Assembly: GCF_019320115.1 (NCBI RefSeq)
Contig: NC_089588.1
Location: 120,968,837-121,032,836, forward strand
Direction: 5' to 3'
Length of the DNA stretch: 64,000 bases
Origin: Miscanthus floridulus
Taxonomy: Eukaryota; Streptophyta; Magnoliopsida; Poales; Poaceae
Part shown: in pieces, positions 11,448 to 23,113 of the stretch
Position numbering within the stretch: the first letter of the stretch is position 1
Layout: each line of letters starts with the position of its first letter
Translations under genes and position numbers: made by a program
Notes under the pieces: generated by a model
Databases searched by the model: none
Seen by the model: the letters and a program-made list of their open reading frames with translations, nothing else
Told to the model about the DNA's origin: nothing

Positions 11448-11883
11448 CTGCGAGGGTGTCGAGCAGCGTGGTCTTGCCGCCGCCGGAGGGGCCCATGATG
11501 GCCAGCACCTCCCCGGGCCGCGCGTGCCCGCTGATCCCGTCCAGGATCCTCACGTCCGGCGCCCCGCGCCGGCCGCCGGCCACTGTCACGCGCACGTCCT
11601 CCCACGTCAGGAATGCCCTGGGGTCGCCGCCAGCGCCGGCCTCTGCCGCCGACGATGGCACCACCACCGCCTGCAGCTCGCACCCCGATCGTCCGGGGAC
11701 GACGCCGCAGGCTCTGTCGTCGCTGGCCGTGCCTCGGTGACGCCCGCGGCCGCCCCATGCGAAGACGCCGCTCGCGAGCGACGACCACCAGCTGGTGCCC
11801 GTGCCGCCGCCCCAGCGCCATAGCGGCCGCCACGGGCTCGGCGTCGGCGTCGACCGCGGCAACGGCGACGGCGTGCCCGCCAT
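11448..11883 (-). CDS. ABCG half-transporter, exon 1 with Walker A
   Basis: Starts at ATG 11883 in a strong context (GTAGCCATGGCG), about 100 nt downstream of a TATA box. It encodes 145 residues plus one base and ends at GCAG|GTGCG. The C-terminal half has [31 protein letters not shown] and the Walker A loop GPSGGGKTT at residues 131-139, then LDTLAG. This is the nucleotide-binding domain start of a plant ABCG/WBC half-transporter, which normally exports lipids, cutin or wax precursors or hormones at the plasma membrane as a dimer. The first 80 residues are low-complexity and unlike the family; another frame reads [20 protein letters not shown], so an N-terminal frameshift is possible. The spliced gene is incomplete in the window. 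Confidence 0.82.
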
Positions 11884-11980
11884 GGCTACCGATCGAGCTG
11901 CAGGTCGCGTGTCCTTCCCACGCACGGCTCACCGCCCAGTCCACCAGAACACCACTGGAGGCCTTTGGCCTAGCGCGCTC

Positions 11981-11990
11981 CAATTTATAG
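11981..11990 (-). promoter_or_regulatory. TATA box of the ABCG gene
   Basis: On the minus strand CTATAAATTG lies about 100 nt before the chosen ATG at 11883. That would put transcription start near 11950 and a 5' UTR of about 70 nt. Position and sequence are seen; use is inferred. Confidence 0.6.
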
Positions 11991-12783
11991 GCAAGACGTA
12001 CTGGTACTGGAGGAGGAGAAGACGAAGAGGCGACACGTAGCAGAGGAGCGAGATGTTGCTGTCCCGTGTTCCATTCTATTTGGCCGGGCGTGTATGGGAA
12101 TGAAATGGAAAACGAGCAAGAAAGAAAAAACGACGGACAGACATAGGGTGATGGGAGTCAAGGGAGGTTGTTGTTAGCTACGGTCAGAGAGCAGTACATG
12201 CATTAAACCTGTCCGAGTGCTTCATTCATTCATTCTCGAGTCTTGACCATGCTTGCATTGCATCGACTTGCAAAGATGCACATGGTACAGGATGCATGCA
12301 TGCATGGCAGCAGTCCTTGCTCTGCTGGCCACTCCGACAAGGCGGCCACTATACGTACTCTCCCAGGTCCACTGCAGAGAGCATCCGGCGGGTAGGTTGC
12401 ATTTTCACCGTGCCGTGGATTATATGAGAAAACGACTGCGCTACAAATCGGTCAGAGAAGGCATTATATATTAGGTTTAGGTATAGATAATATATTCCGG
12501 GAACCTACAAATGGTTGTCAAATCGGTTGACGATGACAACTCGCTTTTGTTGTTTGCTAAATATCTGAAATGGTGTACCCGATCACAAAAAAATATTTGA
12601 AACGGTAGCGTAACACCAAAAGTGATCTAGATGGTTCACGAATTTCCCACGTATCTATGGCCTCGTTTGGCACGATTCCTTTTTATTTCTTCGTGAGCAG
12701 TTTTTTTAGTAAACCTAAAGTTATTTTAGAGACATGTTTGGCAAAACAGCTCTGCATACACATATCCTTAAAACATGTTCTCA
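11991..12783. other. Upstream region of the ABCG gene
   Basis: No gene seen. It contains a CATGCATGCATGCATGG run near 12292-12307 (overlapping RY/CATGCA motifs) and, from 12659, GGCCTCGTTTGGCACGA, which resembles one end of a Tourist-type MITE cut off by the LTR fragment to its right. Confidence 0.4.
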
Positions 12784-13275
12784 CATAATCTCATATAGGG
12801 TCCACAAGTATAAGGTGAAGCTACTAGTCAGAGATATGGACCCAGAGTAACTCACCGCCTATATATCAGCCTAATACAAACAAGATGGGTCGAATACGAC
12901 AAAGATGAGGCCCACCAGAACCGGGGTATGTCGTTGGGCGTGTGGTGGACAAGAAACCTACGAGGAAGATTTGGATGCCAACTCCTACAGAGATACGATA
13001 GATTATTTGTTATACTTTTCATATAACCAACTAGGATCTTCTAACCCTATCCCCCCCCCCCCCCCGACTTTATAAGGCTAGGTAGGGACCCTAGATCGGT
13101 ACGTCGCAAGCTACAATCAGCACCCCTATAAACTTGAGCATACGAGATAAGCGATCCTCCTCAAACTGAATGTAGGGTACAACGTACCTAAACCAGTATA
13201 AACCCTCGTGTCATCGTGTGCTACCCATCTGATTCCCTGTGTGTGATACGCTGATCCGTTTTGCCGGAGCTAATA
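12784..13275 (+). mobile_element. Ty3/gypsy-type LTR fragment
   Basis: Contains a TATA-like CTTTATAAGGCTAGG core. A downstream segment (GAATGTAGGGTAC, AACCAGTATAAACC, CGTGTGCTACC) is clearly related to the R/U5 part of the gypsy LTR at 59549-61122 (GGATGTAGGGACA, AACCAGTATAAACC, TAGCACACC). No adjoining gag or primer-binding site was seen, so it is a solo or truncated LTR. A run of 15 C lies at 13051-13065. The ends are approximate. Confidence 0.6.
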
Positions 13276-13283
13276 CATCTGAT

Positions 13284-14277
13284 CTACTACAAAAAAAAAA
13301 TTGGAGGCGGGCGAAATGGGTTAACCGAGATGGGCATCACAACCGCCTCAGTTAAAAGGTCTCGGTAAATCGATCTTTCCTGAGGTTGTTCAAATGCTCG
13401 CCTCGGTAAATCAAATAAAAGAACAAAAAATGAAAACCAATCCACGGGCCCATCGAGCCCATCCACGCACTCCGAGCCCGCTGCCACAGCGTCCGCACCC
13501 GCCGCCGGGAGAGGCCTCCCTGTGTGCGCTGCCGCTAGATCTGGCCGGCGTGTGCCGCCGCAGGGTGAGGCCATGCCACGCGTGCTGCCTCTGGATCATG
13601 TCCCCATGCATGTGCGGCCGCCGGCTAAGGCCTCCCTACGCGTAAGCCTGCCAGATCTAGCCTCCCTTGCGCCTCCTGGATCTCACGCCATGGCCACAGA
13701 TGAGTGAGGCGATGGAGGCGGAAGAGAGATTGCTGTCCTAGATCTACCGCCGCCGCGGAGGAGCCTGAGGGGAGCCGAGGCTAGCACGGGGAATCGCCGG
13801 ATGCCGCTGGGAGCGGATGGGAGAGAGGTTAGGTCGCCGCTGCCGGGATGCCTTCGCCCGTACGTGCGTGCAGCGCTAGTGGAGAGACCGACACTAGTGG
13901 AGAGAAAGAGTGAGAGTGAGGAATGAAACCTGAAACCCTAAGGACTGTATTTATATGTGAGATCAACAATTGGGCCTCTTGGGCCTTGGGCCTATTTTCA
14001 CAGACAGGCCTCTTAGGAGGTCTGCCTGCGAAAATCGTCTCCATTTTCGAAGGCGGACATGTTCCGTAAATCAATTTTAGGAGGCGGTCAAAATCTAATT
14101 GTCTGCGTAAATAATATGTCCGCCTCCGTAAATTCATTTTGCGGAACGGGCAATTGTGATGACTTCTAAATAAAATGATCGCCTCCGAAATTCTCTGGTA
14201 TTTTAGAAGACGGTTCCATTTTGTGACCGCCTACATTAATGTTTGGGCAGTGTCTCGTAAAACAATTTTTGTAGTAG
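13284..14277. mobile_element. Small CACTA-like element, non-autonomous
   Basis: Ends CTACTACAAAAA on the left and TTTTTGTAGTAG on the right, which are CACTA-type inverted ends with the outermost bases changed. Both arms carry repeated subterminal motifs (AACCGCCTC, CTCGGTAAAT; GGCGGAC, CGCCTCC). The GC-rich middle (about 13440-13860) has open frames on both strands but no recognised domain. No matching 3-bp duplication was found. Confidence 0.6.
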
Positions 14278-14828
14278 CGTTAATTAGTTAATTATTGTAC
14301 AACAATCTAGTTTTTTATTTGTGGGGGTACTGTTCTCCAATTGATGTCATTCTTTTATTAAGTTTGCAGATGTGCTGATGAGGATGGTTATAAGACCGAG
14401 CACTGAGTATATCAATAGCGTAAAATCTTTAGTTCAAGCCGCCAAGGCTGATGTGAAAGTTGGACCAGGAGCAGGTGTGTGTCATAAAAAGTGACCCTGA
14501 CATCATGAAGAGGGTGAGCTCTGAAGAATACATCGACGTGGCATGACGAATGGCGAACTTAATTTAGAACTTTGTAGCGGTTTGGTCAAGTATCGAGCTA
14601 TATCCATGAGCCATGACTGAACTTTGTAGCGCTGTGGTCAAGTACCGAGTTATTCATGAGTCAAAACTGAGCTTTCTAGTGGTGTTTTTTTTTGTCTGTT
14701 TCTTTCGGTTTTCAAACCTAGACGCGCCAGTTGTAGCGGATCCATAGGTTGGGGATGGAAATAATGACTTTTGCTCCAACGCCAAATCTGCGGTTTCCTT
14801 GTGCATAGGTGTTCCGATTCTCACATCA
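14278..14828. other. Intergenic stretch
   Basis: No gene or element end recognised. Two similar segments, around 14560-14610 and 14615-14670 (AACTTTGTAGCG, TGGTCAAGTA, CGAGCTAT/CGAGTTAT), form a short tandem duplication of about 57 bp. Confidence 0.35.
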
Positions 14829-15133
14829 GGGCACAGCGTTAGAAACCATAGATAGTTTATATGTCCATTAATTTATATAGACATTCCACATAAAAACAAT
14901 GTTCCCAATCGACAGTTTCTATAGAATAATAATCTTTTATCCAATCACATGTTTTTTCACTCTCATCTACCTATCATATCTTTTCATGTCTTGGTTTCCA
15001 TGTAGACATGATTTTTATTAAGAAACCATTTCTTTCTCTCTTCTTTAATTGCAGCGCCACATCATCTTTTTGTTTAGATGACATCGTAATTAATGAACAT
15101 AGAAATCATGTAGTTTCTTGGTTGAAAGTGCCT
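14829..15133. mobile_element. Tourist-like MITE related to the neighbouring PIF element
   Basis: Imperfect TIRs GGGCACAGCGTTAGAAACC (left) and, inverted, AGGCACTTTCAACCAAGAAAC (right), with flanking TCA and TGA (TNA type). The right half shares ordered blocks with the right end of the PIF element (31651-31760): a TTCTCTCTCTTC-type run, TTAATT, GCCACATCA and AATTAATGAA-ATAGAAA. This suggests it descends from the same family. No coding capacity. Confidence 0.6.
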
Positions 15134-15164
15134 TGACAAACGATTTCTTTCTGTCTCCTCCTTA

Positions 15165-15849
15165 GGGCAGTCCCAATGATAAAAACTAGTAGTTTCTATA
15201 ACATAGGATACCGTACCAAAAAAATAGTGCTTTCCAACCCATGGTTTCTATAACATCATTCATACAAAGAGTAAATTAAATGCAGCACCAAAAACAGATA
15301 GATCAATTGTGACAACTATTTTTACAGCCCACATGTGTTCCGTCGACAACACACAATGACAAAGAAACAAAATTGGTCGATAGCTGTCAGCAAAACAACA
15401 CAGCCGGCAAACATAGATCATATTTCTGCATTCCATCACTTTCCAGAACCAAATATCACCATACAGCGACCCATAATTCAGTCTCGAAAACCATACATTA
15501 ATTAATTATAGCAATCCGGAGATAAAGATAACATGTAACATACATAGTTCGTACGGAAGTACTGAAGTTCATCATATGCAAAATAAAATAATAAGGTGCC
15601 ACGTCCATGTCAGGTAGGTTGCACATGCACTCAAAAATCCATCAGGTCGCAATGGACTCCAAATCTTCAGAAACCATCATCTACAAGGAAAGAAATAGTG
15701 ATTAGATGAAAAACATTACTTAGTGCAATTGGAAAGGTTGAACTGGCACATGTGTTTTTCAAAAAACTAATCTGTTCTTTGTAAACAAACATACTAGGAT
15801 GACTTAGCTATATTTGCACACTAAACCAGATCGGATTGAAGATATGTAC
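15165..15849. other. PIF element 3' non-coding arm
   Basis: Between the left TIR and the end of the transposase reading frame on the minus strand. No coding sequence seen; AT-rich. Confidence 0.5.
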
Positions 15850-17225
15850 CTAATTATTTTGCCTATATGTATTCCCAAACTTTTGCCAAATATGATCAAT
15901 CAAATCAGATTGAAGTTGTCTATACGCTTGGCGATCATGTAAGGTAGTATTTATGTTAAGTACATCTTCCATCTCAGGGTTTTCTCCATGAGAGATTGTA
16001 GCTTCTTGAACAGTATATGTGCTGGCTTCCTCATTCAAATCAATTGGAACCGGCTCTATATCCTTCTCATCTTCAATTATCATGTTGTGGAGAATTATAC
16101 AAGCAAGCATGATATTCTCCAGATCTCCTTGGTCATATAGAAGGGCTGGTCGACGCAAAATACAAAAGCGAGACTGCAAAATGTCAATGGCACATTCAAC
16201 ATCCTTCCTTGCCCCTTCTTGCTTCTCAGCAAAAAGTTTATGTTTATCAGATTGTGGTTTACGTATAGACTTCACGAAAACAGGCCACTCTGGATATATG
16301 TCGTCTGCTAAGTAATAACCAATATTATGTTGTCTACCATTGATAGTCTACCATTGATAGAGTACTGCACCTGAGGAGCTTCTCCTCTCTGCTGCTCGAC
16401 AAACAAATGTGATTGGTTAAGCACGTTGATATCGTTGTTCGATCCGGCAACACCAAAGAAGGCGTGCCATATCCAACGATCGTGCGAAGCAACTGCCTCT
16501 AGAATGATCGTAGGAACACCGTGATCACCGCGGGTATACATACCCTTCCATGCATAAGGACATTTTTCCCAGTGCCAATGCATACAATCAACACTCCCTA
16601 GCATGCTAGGGAACCCACGACGCTCACCAATCTCCATTAAGCGCTCAACATCTTGTACTGTTGGTCGCCTCAAATACTCTGCCCCAAATTTTGCAATCAC
16701 TCCCTCCACAAATAACTTCAAACACTCTACTACAGTACTTTCACCAATCTTAATATACTCATCAAGCTGATCTGCTGGGCTTCCATTTGCTAACTGCCTT
16801 ATTGCAGCAGTGCACTTTTGAATTGGAGATAGCCCAGGGCAATTAGCAGCATCCACTCTTAAGGTGAAAAAGGGGGACCACTCACCTAGGGCATGGACAA
16901 TGCGCAGGAACAAGAGCCTTCTCATCCTAAACCTTCTACGAAAGATAGTAGAATTATAGATAGGATTCTCCGTGAAATAGTCATCCATAAGCCGCTGATT
17001 GGCTTCTTCTCGAGGCCTTGCCACATACCTCCTTGGACCACTACTGCATCTCCTCCCTTCTTCTAGTGCTTCAATATCATTCTTCAATTATGCAACCATC
17101 TCATCTTGCAGGTCTTCTAATACTTCTTGCTCGGCTTCAAATTCTTCAAATGTGTACAACTCTTCTGGATATATGCTGCCATCCTCGTCTTCAGGTTCAG
17201 CATCACTCAGTGGTTGGTTAGACAT
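15850..17225 (-). pseudogene. PIF/Harbinger DDE transposase, two lesions
   Basis: Start at ATG 17225 (MSNQPLSDAEPEDEDG). A DDE_Tnp_4/HARBI1 nuclease follows: first Asp in LGSVDCMHWHW, second in GVAGSNNDINVL, and Glu in ARKDVECAIDILQSRF, then ending near LIDHIWQKFGN. The family protein cuts and pastes the element together with ORF1. Two breaks are visible. An in-frame TAA sits at 17088-17090, between DEMVA and LKNDIEAL. A 14-bp tandem duplication near 16341-16370 (TCTACCATTGATAG twice) shifts the frame after YSING. Apart from these the catalytic residues are kept, so the inactivation looks recent relative to the copia element at 4280. Confidence 0.88.
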
Positions 17226-18033
17226 TAGGAGAATGAAGAGAGAAGAACTATAGAAAGAGGAGTATGTATACCCGCTAGATGCACATATATATGTAGGGAA
17301 GCAGGCAGTGTTCACACCAAGGGGCAGTGGGCAGTGTTCACACTAGTAATTTTTAGTTTTCACACCATGATGGGTTTCAGTTTCACACAAATAATGGTTA
17401 GTTTTCACACTAGAGTCAGTTTTCACACTAGAAGCAGTTTTGACACTAATTGATAATTGCAAAGTTTATATACACACACCATCATGCTTGGTATGTTGTT
17501 ATTTTCTTTCTACTAGATGCAAGTTGTAACAAAAGGTTCTCTCCCTGTATTGCTTCACTAATTAGGTATGGACTGTTGCATCTGTGGCTTCATTTCATAT
17601 ATAGAAGAGGAGTCATGTGGCATTCACAAATGGGAACTCAGAATATTTGAGACATTTGATGAGATATCCTCAAGTTTATATCAAACAATCAACAAAGAGG
17701 TTGTTCCAACAAAGAGGTTGTCATGCAACAGACATCAAGTTTATATCAAACAATCAACAAAGTTTATATACACACACCATAAGCACTTTTGACACTAATA
17801 AATACATCAGTTTTCACCAACTTCATACTTGAAAGGATAGGTACGAGTTTTCAAGTGCCAGTTACCTAGAAACACAGTAGTGTCACATAGAAACTCATCA
17901 TACACTCCAGTAGAAGAAAAAGCTTCTGGACACCAAGTTCATACTTGAAAACCTGCTGTCACAAAGAAATTAAACTTTAACACATACTCTCCAGTGCTCA
18001 AGTAATTGTCACTACAAGCATTTAGCAAATACC

Positions 18034-19131
18034 TTAATTATCTATAGCAAATAAGGCCAACCTCATACTCTCTAGTGCTTTCTCCCTCTCAGCCAAAGCA
18101 TGAGCATTCATATTAGTTGTTTGTGCTAACAGAAGCTCTCTGTAAGTGTCTAGCATTTTACACTTGAGTTGCTTCTTTGCTGCCTTATCAGTCAACCTAG
18201 CAGCTTCTACCTTACTTTTTGCCATAATTTGCTGCATCTCCGCCATCTTCTCACGGTCCTTTCTAGCCAATGTGCTTACTTCAATGAACTTGTCTAGCTT
18301 GTCAGTAATAGCAGAAAAAGCTTCAGGTGTCTTCTTTTTCCCATAGAGCTCAGCCTTAGCCTTCTTATGTCCAATAGGACGAATCTTAGGATTATCTTCC
18401 AAATTCACCACTTCAGACGGTGAATCAGCTGCGCTCTTGTTCTTCTCTTTTTCCTGTTCCTTTTTCACATATGCAGACCACTTCCTTTCATTTCGCACAA
18501 CCTTCCAAAAGTGCTTCAGTGTAAATTCTTTATCATTATGTTCACCAGCATACATCTTCTCAGCAATTTCCATCAATTGATCATCGCTCACACCACTTCT
18601 GTAGACTTTGGTGGTTCTATTCCAGCAACCATGGAAATCCATTACTGGTTTCTTAACACGGTCCTAGCGGATCTTCAGTTGATTCTGGTTTCTCCTACGG
18701 CAAACCTCTGTGTTTTATTGTATTCTTTAGTAACATCCGCCCAATATTGATCTGCCTTCCTATCGGTTCCATCAACTGGGTCCTTTGAGTTACACAGCCA
18801 AGCAGAAGCCTACATTCACAAAACAACACCTCAAAGTTTATAACCAAGCAGATTTGTCAAGTTGTTCACAAACTAAGAAAGGATGCTTACCAATCTAACG
18901 TCTTCAGGTTTCGTCCAATTCAATCGCCTCTCAGTCCTCTCGTCTTCGTTGGTTTCATCCGCATCAATATTGATTGTTTCTTTGTCTTCTGCATTGCTTT
19001 CTAGGGTTCTTTTCAAACTTGGAGCAGTTGGAGAAATTGTAGTTCTACTTGTTGTATTTCCAACTAAATGGAAATTCTCTGGACTACCATTTGACTAGAG
19101 AAAATTGGTAAACCCACCTGGTGGGTACATC
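18034..19131 (-). pseudogene. PIF ORF1, exons 2-3 (Myb/NAM-associated protein)
   Basis: Exon 2 begins after an AG at 19133-19132 with MYPPGGFTNFL and ends at DVRL|GTAAGC near 18893. Exon 3 begins at 18809 with ASAWLCNSKDPVDG, the Myb/SANT-like region, and continues through WNRTTKVYRSGVSDDQLM and a Lys/Glu-rich helical tail to the stop at 18034. Such ORF1 proteins bind the ends of PIF elements and assist the transposase. Stops are present (TAG soon after FTNFL; TGA in the GETRIN segment) and a frame change lies near 18650. The protein is not made intact. Confidence 0.75.
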
Positions 19132-19330
19132 CTAAAAAAATGAAAAGAGATGTTCAATGAGAATTCATCGGATCATATAGAGAAAGCATTTTCTATCATA
19201 AATACTTGTAGTAACAGTATGACCACGTTGGAAACACTAAAACTGATAAGAACAATTGCCTCGATAAAAATTGCCTCGATCAAAATTGGAACACTAAAAC
19301 TGAAAAGAACACATACCCTTCATTGGAGCC

Positions 19331-20885
19331 TGTAAGGAAAATGGACCCTAGGCCCATTTACTTTGGATTTTGGTGTTTGATGTCTAACACAACCAAATTG
19401 GACTAATGAATTTGCAAGTGTTTGTTTTGTAGTTCAATAGGATGCAAGACGTGACTTGGACGAAGGCGACATGATGATCCAATGATCAACACCTTAAGCA
19501 AGACCTTAGGAGCACAAGAAAAGACCCAAGATATCAAGCAAAGTCCAAGCATGAAGATAGGAACCAAGCCGTACGTAAGATCACGAAGAAACGAGCTCGC
19601 AGAGGCGACCGGACGCTAGACCGGACGCTGGTGGCTCAGCAGTCGGGACGACCGGACGCTGGACCGGTGGCTCGATAGTTGGGGCGACCAGACGACTGAA
19701 CTGGCTCTACAGACGGGCGATCGGACGACTGGACTGGCTCTACAGTTGGGGCGACCGGACGACTGGACTGGCTCTGCAGTCAGGGCGACCGGACGACTGG
19801 ACTGGCTCTGCAGTCGGGGCAACCAGACGACTGGACCGGCTCTGCAGTCGGGGCGACCAGATGCAGGGAAGCAGCGTCCGATCGAGTACAGTAAGGTTCC
19901 TGAGCGGCAAATCTGCCACCGAACGCGTCCGGTGGCAGGCGACCGGACGCTGGCCAGCGTCCGATCAGTATATTGCCGGCTCAATGGTCGGGACGACCGG
20001 ACGCGTTCGGTCAGGATGATTCAGCGTCCGGTCAGTAGCAGTATCGCGGGAGTTCGACCCCAACGGCTACTTTCTTAGTGGGGCTTATAAATACAACCCC
20101 CAACCGGCCATTTGAGGTGTGTGGAGCAGAGGAAACATACCAAGGGTGTTGCTACACCATTTTAGTGATCTCCACTTGCATAGAGCTTAATGATTTATTA
20201 GGTGATTAGCGTAGGTGCTTTACGAAGTGCTTAGGTTGATTAGACCACCGCTCATGCGCTTGCTCTAGGTTTAGGCCTAGTGTTTAGTGAGGTTTGCATA
20301 CCTCTTACCACTCGGTGCTTGTGAGCACCGTTGTTGTACATCGGAGGGGTTTGAAGTCTTGCGAGATCACACCAACCGCGTTTATGGTGTGGCCGCCACC
20401 GTGTACTGGAGGGAACAAGGCCCGCGGCATTTCGGCCGGAAGCTTGATAGTGAAGACGGCGGGGAGCATCCGGGAGAGGCTTGCCGGAAGGCACGTCGGA
20501 GACCCACTTGCGCGTGGGGAAGGCCCGAGACTATCCACAGAGTTACTCGACCGGGAGCTTGGTCCTTGCGGGGGATTCCTTGCGAGGGGCTCCAACGAGG
20601 ACTAGGGGGAAGCTTATGCGCTTCTCGATACCTCGGTAAAAATACCGGAGTCGTCGACGGGAGTTTGCATATCTCTACCTTGCTCTTTAGCTTCCGCATT
20701 TACATTGATTACTTTACTGTGTTTGCGGTAGAGATAGCAACATACTAGCAAAACCATAGTTGCACATCTAGATAGTTTATCTATTGCATAGGTTTTGCTA
20801 GGGTTAGAAAAAGAGGCCATAGTTTAGAGTTAGAATTTTTAAGTTGCCTAATTCACCCCCCCTCTTAGGCATCACGGTCCCTACA
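19331..20885 (+). repeat. Array LTR 1
   Basis: Begins TGTAAGGAAAATGGACC and ends GGTCCCTACA. Contains a GC-rich block of 34-bp repeats, a TATA-like TTATAAATACAACCC near 20086, and the leader after it. About 1.55 kb. Confidence 0.92.
19640..19862 (+). repeat. 34-bp GC-rich tandem repeats inside LTR 1
   Basis: About six degenerate copies of a unit of the form GGGCGACCGGACGACTGGAC followed by TGGCTCTGCAGTC(G/A). Related blocks lie in LTR 2 (about 24700-24900) and LTR 3 (about 29740-29890) with different copy numbers. They create long open frames on both strands that are not genes. Confidence 0.75.
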
Positions 20886-20887
20886 AT

Positions 20888-20900
20888 TGGTATCAAAGCC
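20888..20900 (+). promoter_or_regulatory. Primer-binding site, first internal region
   Basis: TGGTATCAAAGCC, two bases after LTR 1, resembles the initiator tRNA-Met-type site of plant copia elements. The same sequence occurs after LTR 2 at 25952-25964. Confidence 0.8.
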
Positions 20901-20966
20901 GGTTGGCTCATATTTGGACTTTTGGCTTAACCGCCGTTGAGCCGACGCTATTGTAGAGTGGTTGGG

Positions 20967-22976
20967 ATGGATACCGCTAGGCCTCCACACTTTGACGGCA
21001 CTAACTTTCCATACTATAAAGCTAGAATGGCTTGCCACCTTGAGGTGGTTGATTTGGGTGTATGGAGAGTCACTCGTGATGGGATGAAACCCATTAAGAA
21101 TCCCAAAAAGCCCACAAAGAGTGACGAAAAAGAAATGCATTTTAATGCTAGAGCTAAGAATTGCTTGTTTGAATTAATTAGCATGGATGTGTTTAACCAA
21201 GTGTTCACCTTAAATACGGCACATGAAATTTGGTTAAAACTCCAAGAGCTCCATGACGGCACAAGTAATGTCCGTGAGCAAAAACATTGTCTAGCTAAGC
21301 AAAATTATGATTCCTTTGCTATGAATAATGATGAGCTTGTTTGTGATATGCACTCTCGATTGAATCTAATTATCAATGAGCTCCATTCAATAGGATTATT
21401 AAAGATAGATGATGCGGACATCGTGAGGAAGATCATCTCCGTTCTACCACAAAAGAAATATGCAAGCATCATCACCATCCTTCACAACATGGAGAACTTG
21501 AGCACCATGACCTCGGGCATTGTCAGTGGCAAGCTAGTGGCATTTGAAATGTCTCATAAGATGGGTCAAGGAGAAGCATCTTCATCAAGCAAAGGCAAAG
21601 CTCTCGCTTGTAGCGAGAAGAAAAAGATGAAGGGCAAGAAAGTTGAGTCAAGCTCAAGCTCAAGCTCCTAAAGTGAATAAGAAGATGAGTATGATGATGA
21701 TGATGAAGAAGAATCAAGTGATGATGATCAATCTTCCTCCTCCACCTCCGACCTTGATGAAGAATCAATCAAACTTATCAAAAAGGTGGAGAAGATGATC
21801 GTAAGGCTCAATGTCAAGGGTGCGCCCATCCAAATTCAAGACCTCGTTTTCACTAATCAAAGAAACGAGCAAAGAAAGAGATGATGCTATGGATGCGGCG
21901 AGTTGGGGCACTTTGTGGAAGTTTGTCCAAACAAGCCCACACCCAAGACAAAGAAGAAGGCATGCAAGAACCAAGCCCTCACATCAATAAGATCATGGGA
22001 TGATTCTTCAAGTGAAGAAGAACCCCATCACAAGAGGCGAGGCCGCAAGCACTCATCATCAAGCTCTTCTCATGTGTGCCTTATGGCACGAGGTAACGAA
22101 AGCTATTCCTCTAGTGAGAGTGAGAGTGATAGTGATGATTATGTGCCTTCTTATCATGAACTTGTGCAAGAAAATCTTAAATATGCTAAAGCTTGCACTA
22201 GTCAACACAAGAAGCTCAAAAGTTTAGAAGAAAAGCTAGATAGTTCACAAAAAGCATACAAAACCTTGCTTGAACAATATGAGAACTTTACTTATCTCAA
22301 TGTTGAACTATCTACTAAAATTGAGAAACTTGAGACTAGTGCAACAACAAATGCATGCACAATCAATGATGAGCAACTCTTAAAGAAAAATGAAAAATTA
22401 AAAGAAAAGTTAGCTAGCTCACAAGAAGCATATAATAATTTGCTTGCTAAAATGGAAACCATGTGCAAACATTGTGATGAGCTAACTAATAAAGTTGCTA
22501 ATCTTGAAGCCGTTAGTAAAACCCCCACCAAGGCATCTAAAAAGAAAAGTTCTATCATTAACATGTCTAAAAAGGATGCCTCTACTTCTTGTAATGATTT
22601 ATGTTTAGACTCACCTTTGTGCAACCAAGTTTGTGTTGAGAAAGTTGTTGTATATACATGCACACAAGAGGTTGCAAAGGAGAATGAGCAACTCAAGCAA
22701 GAAGTAGCTCGCCTCATCAAGGACTTGACTCAAGTGAAAAGCAAGGCGAAGCAAACCCAACTTCATCAAGATAACACCGTCAAGGGAGTGAAGAAGCTTG
22801 ATGAAGGTCAAACCATGCTTTGTTACGTGTGCCACAAGGAAGGTCACAAGTCCTATGAGTGCAAGGTGAAGAATGGGGGAGGAGCAAAAAAGAAGGAGAA
22901 AAAGCAAACAAGCAAGCTCTCCAACACCTACACCAACAAGGTGAACAAGAAGGCCTCCATACCTTATCTCTCTTGA
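20967..22976 (+). pseudogene. Copia gag, array copy 1
   Basis: ATG at 20967 (MDTARPPHFDGTNF). A UBN2/DUF4219-type gag follows (YYKARMACHL, IWLKLQELHDGT, LVCDMHSRLN), then a Ser/Asp/Glu-rich linker, a first CCHC zinc knuckle (CYGCGELGHFVEVC), a Lys/Glu-rich coiled-coil region and a second knuckle (CYVCHKEGHKSYEC). In-frame stops: TAA at 21669 and 21678, unique to this copy, and TGA at 21882 immediately before the first knuckle, shared with copy 2. The frame ends at 22976; the conserved tail (VKRFWVPKEIISNMK) follows in another frame to 23113. No pol follows. Confidence 0.85.
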
Positions 22977-23113
22977 AGAAGAAAAATGACAAGGTGGTGG
23001 CCATCAAGGTGAACAAGCAAGCCAACAATGGCGTCAAACGCTTTTGGGTGCCAAAGGAAATCATTTCAAACATGAAGAGCACCAAGAAGGTTTGGATCTC
23101 GAAAGGGAAGTGA

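Noticed and set aside
20252..20748. GC-rich overlapping frames of about 100-150 codons, repeated at 25316-25763 and 30304-30681.
   Set aside because: All are in the leader part of the three copia LTRs and occur on both strands; no protein similarity recognised.
22292..22907. Leu/Ser-rich minus-strand frames inside gag (also at 27260-27965).
   Set aside because: Antisense shadows of the Lys/Glu-rich gag coiled coil.
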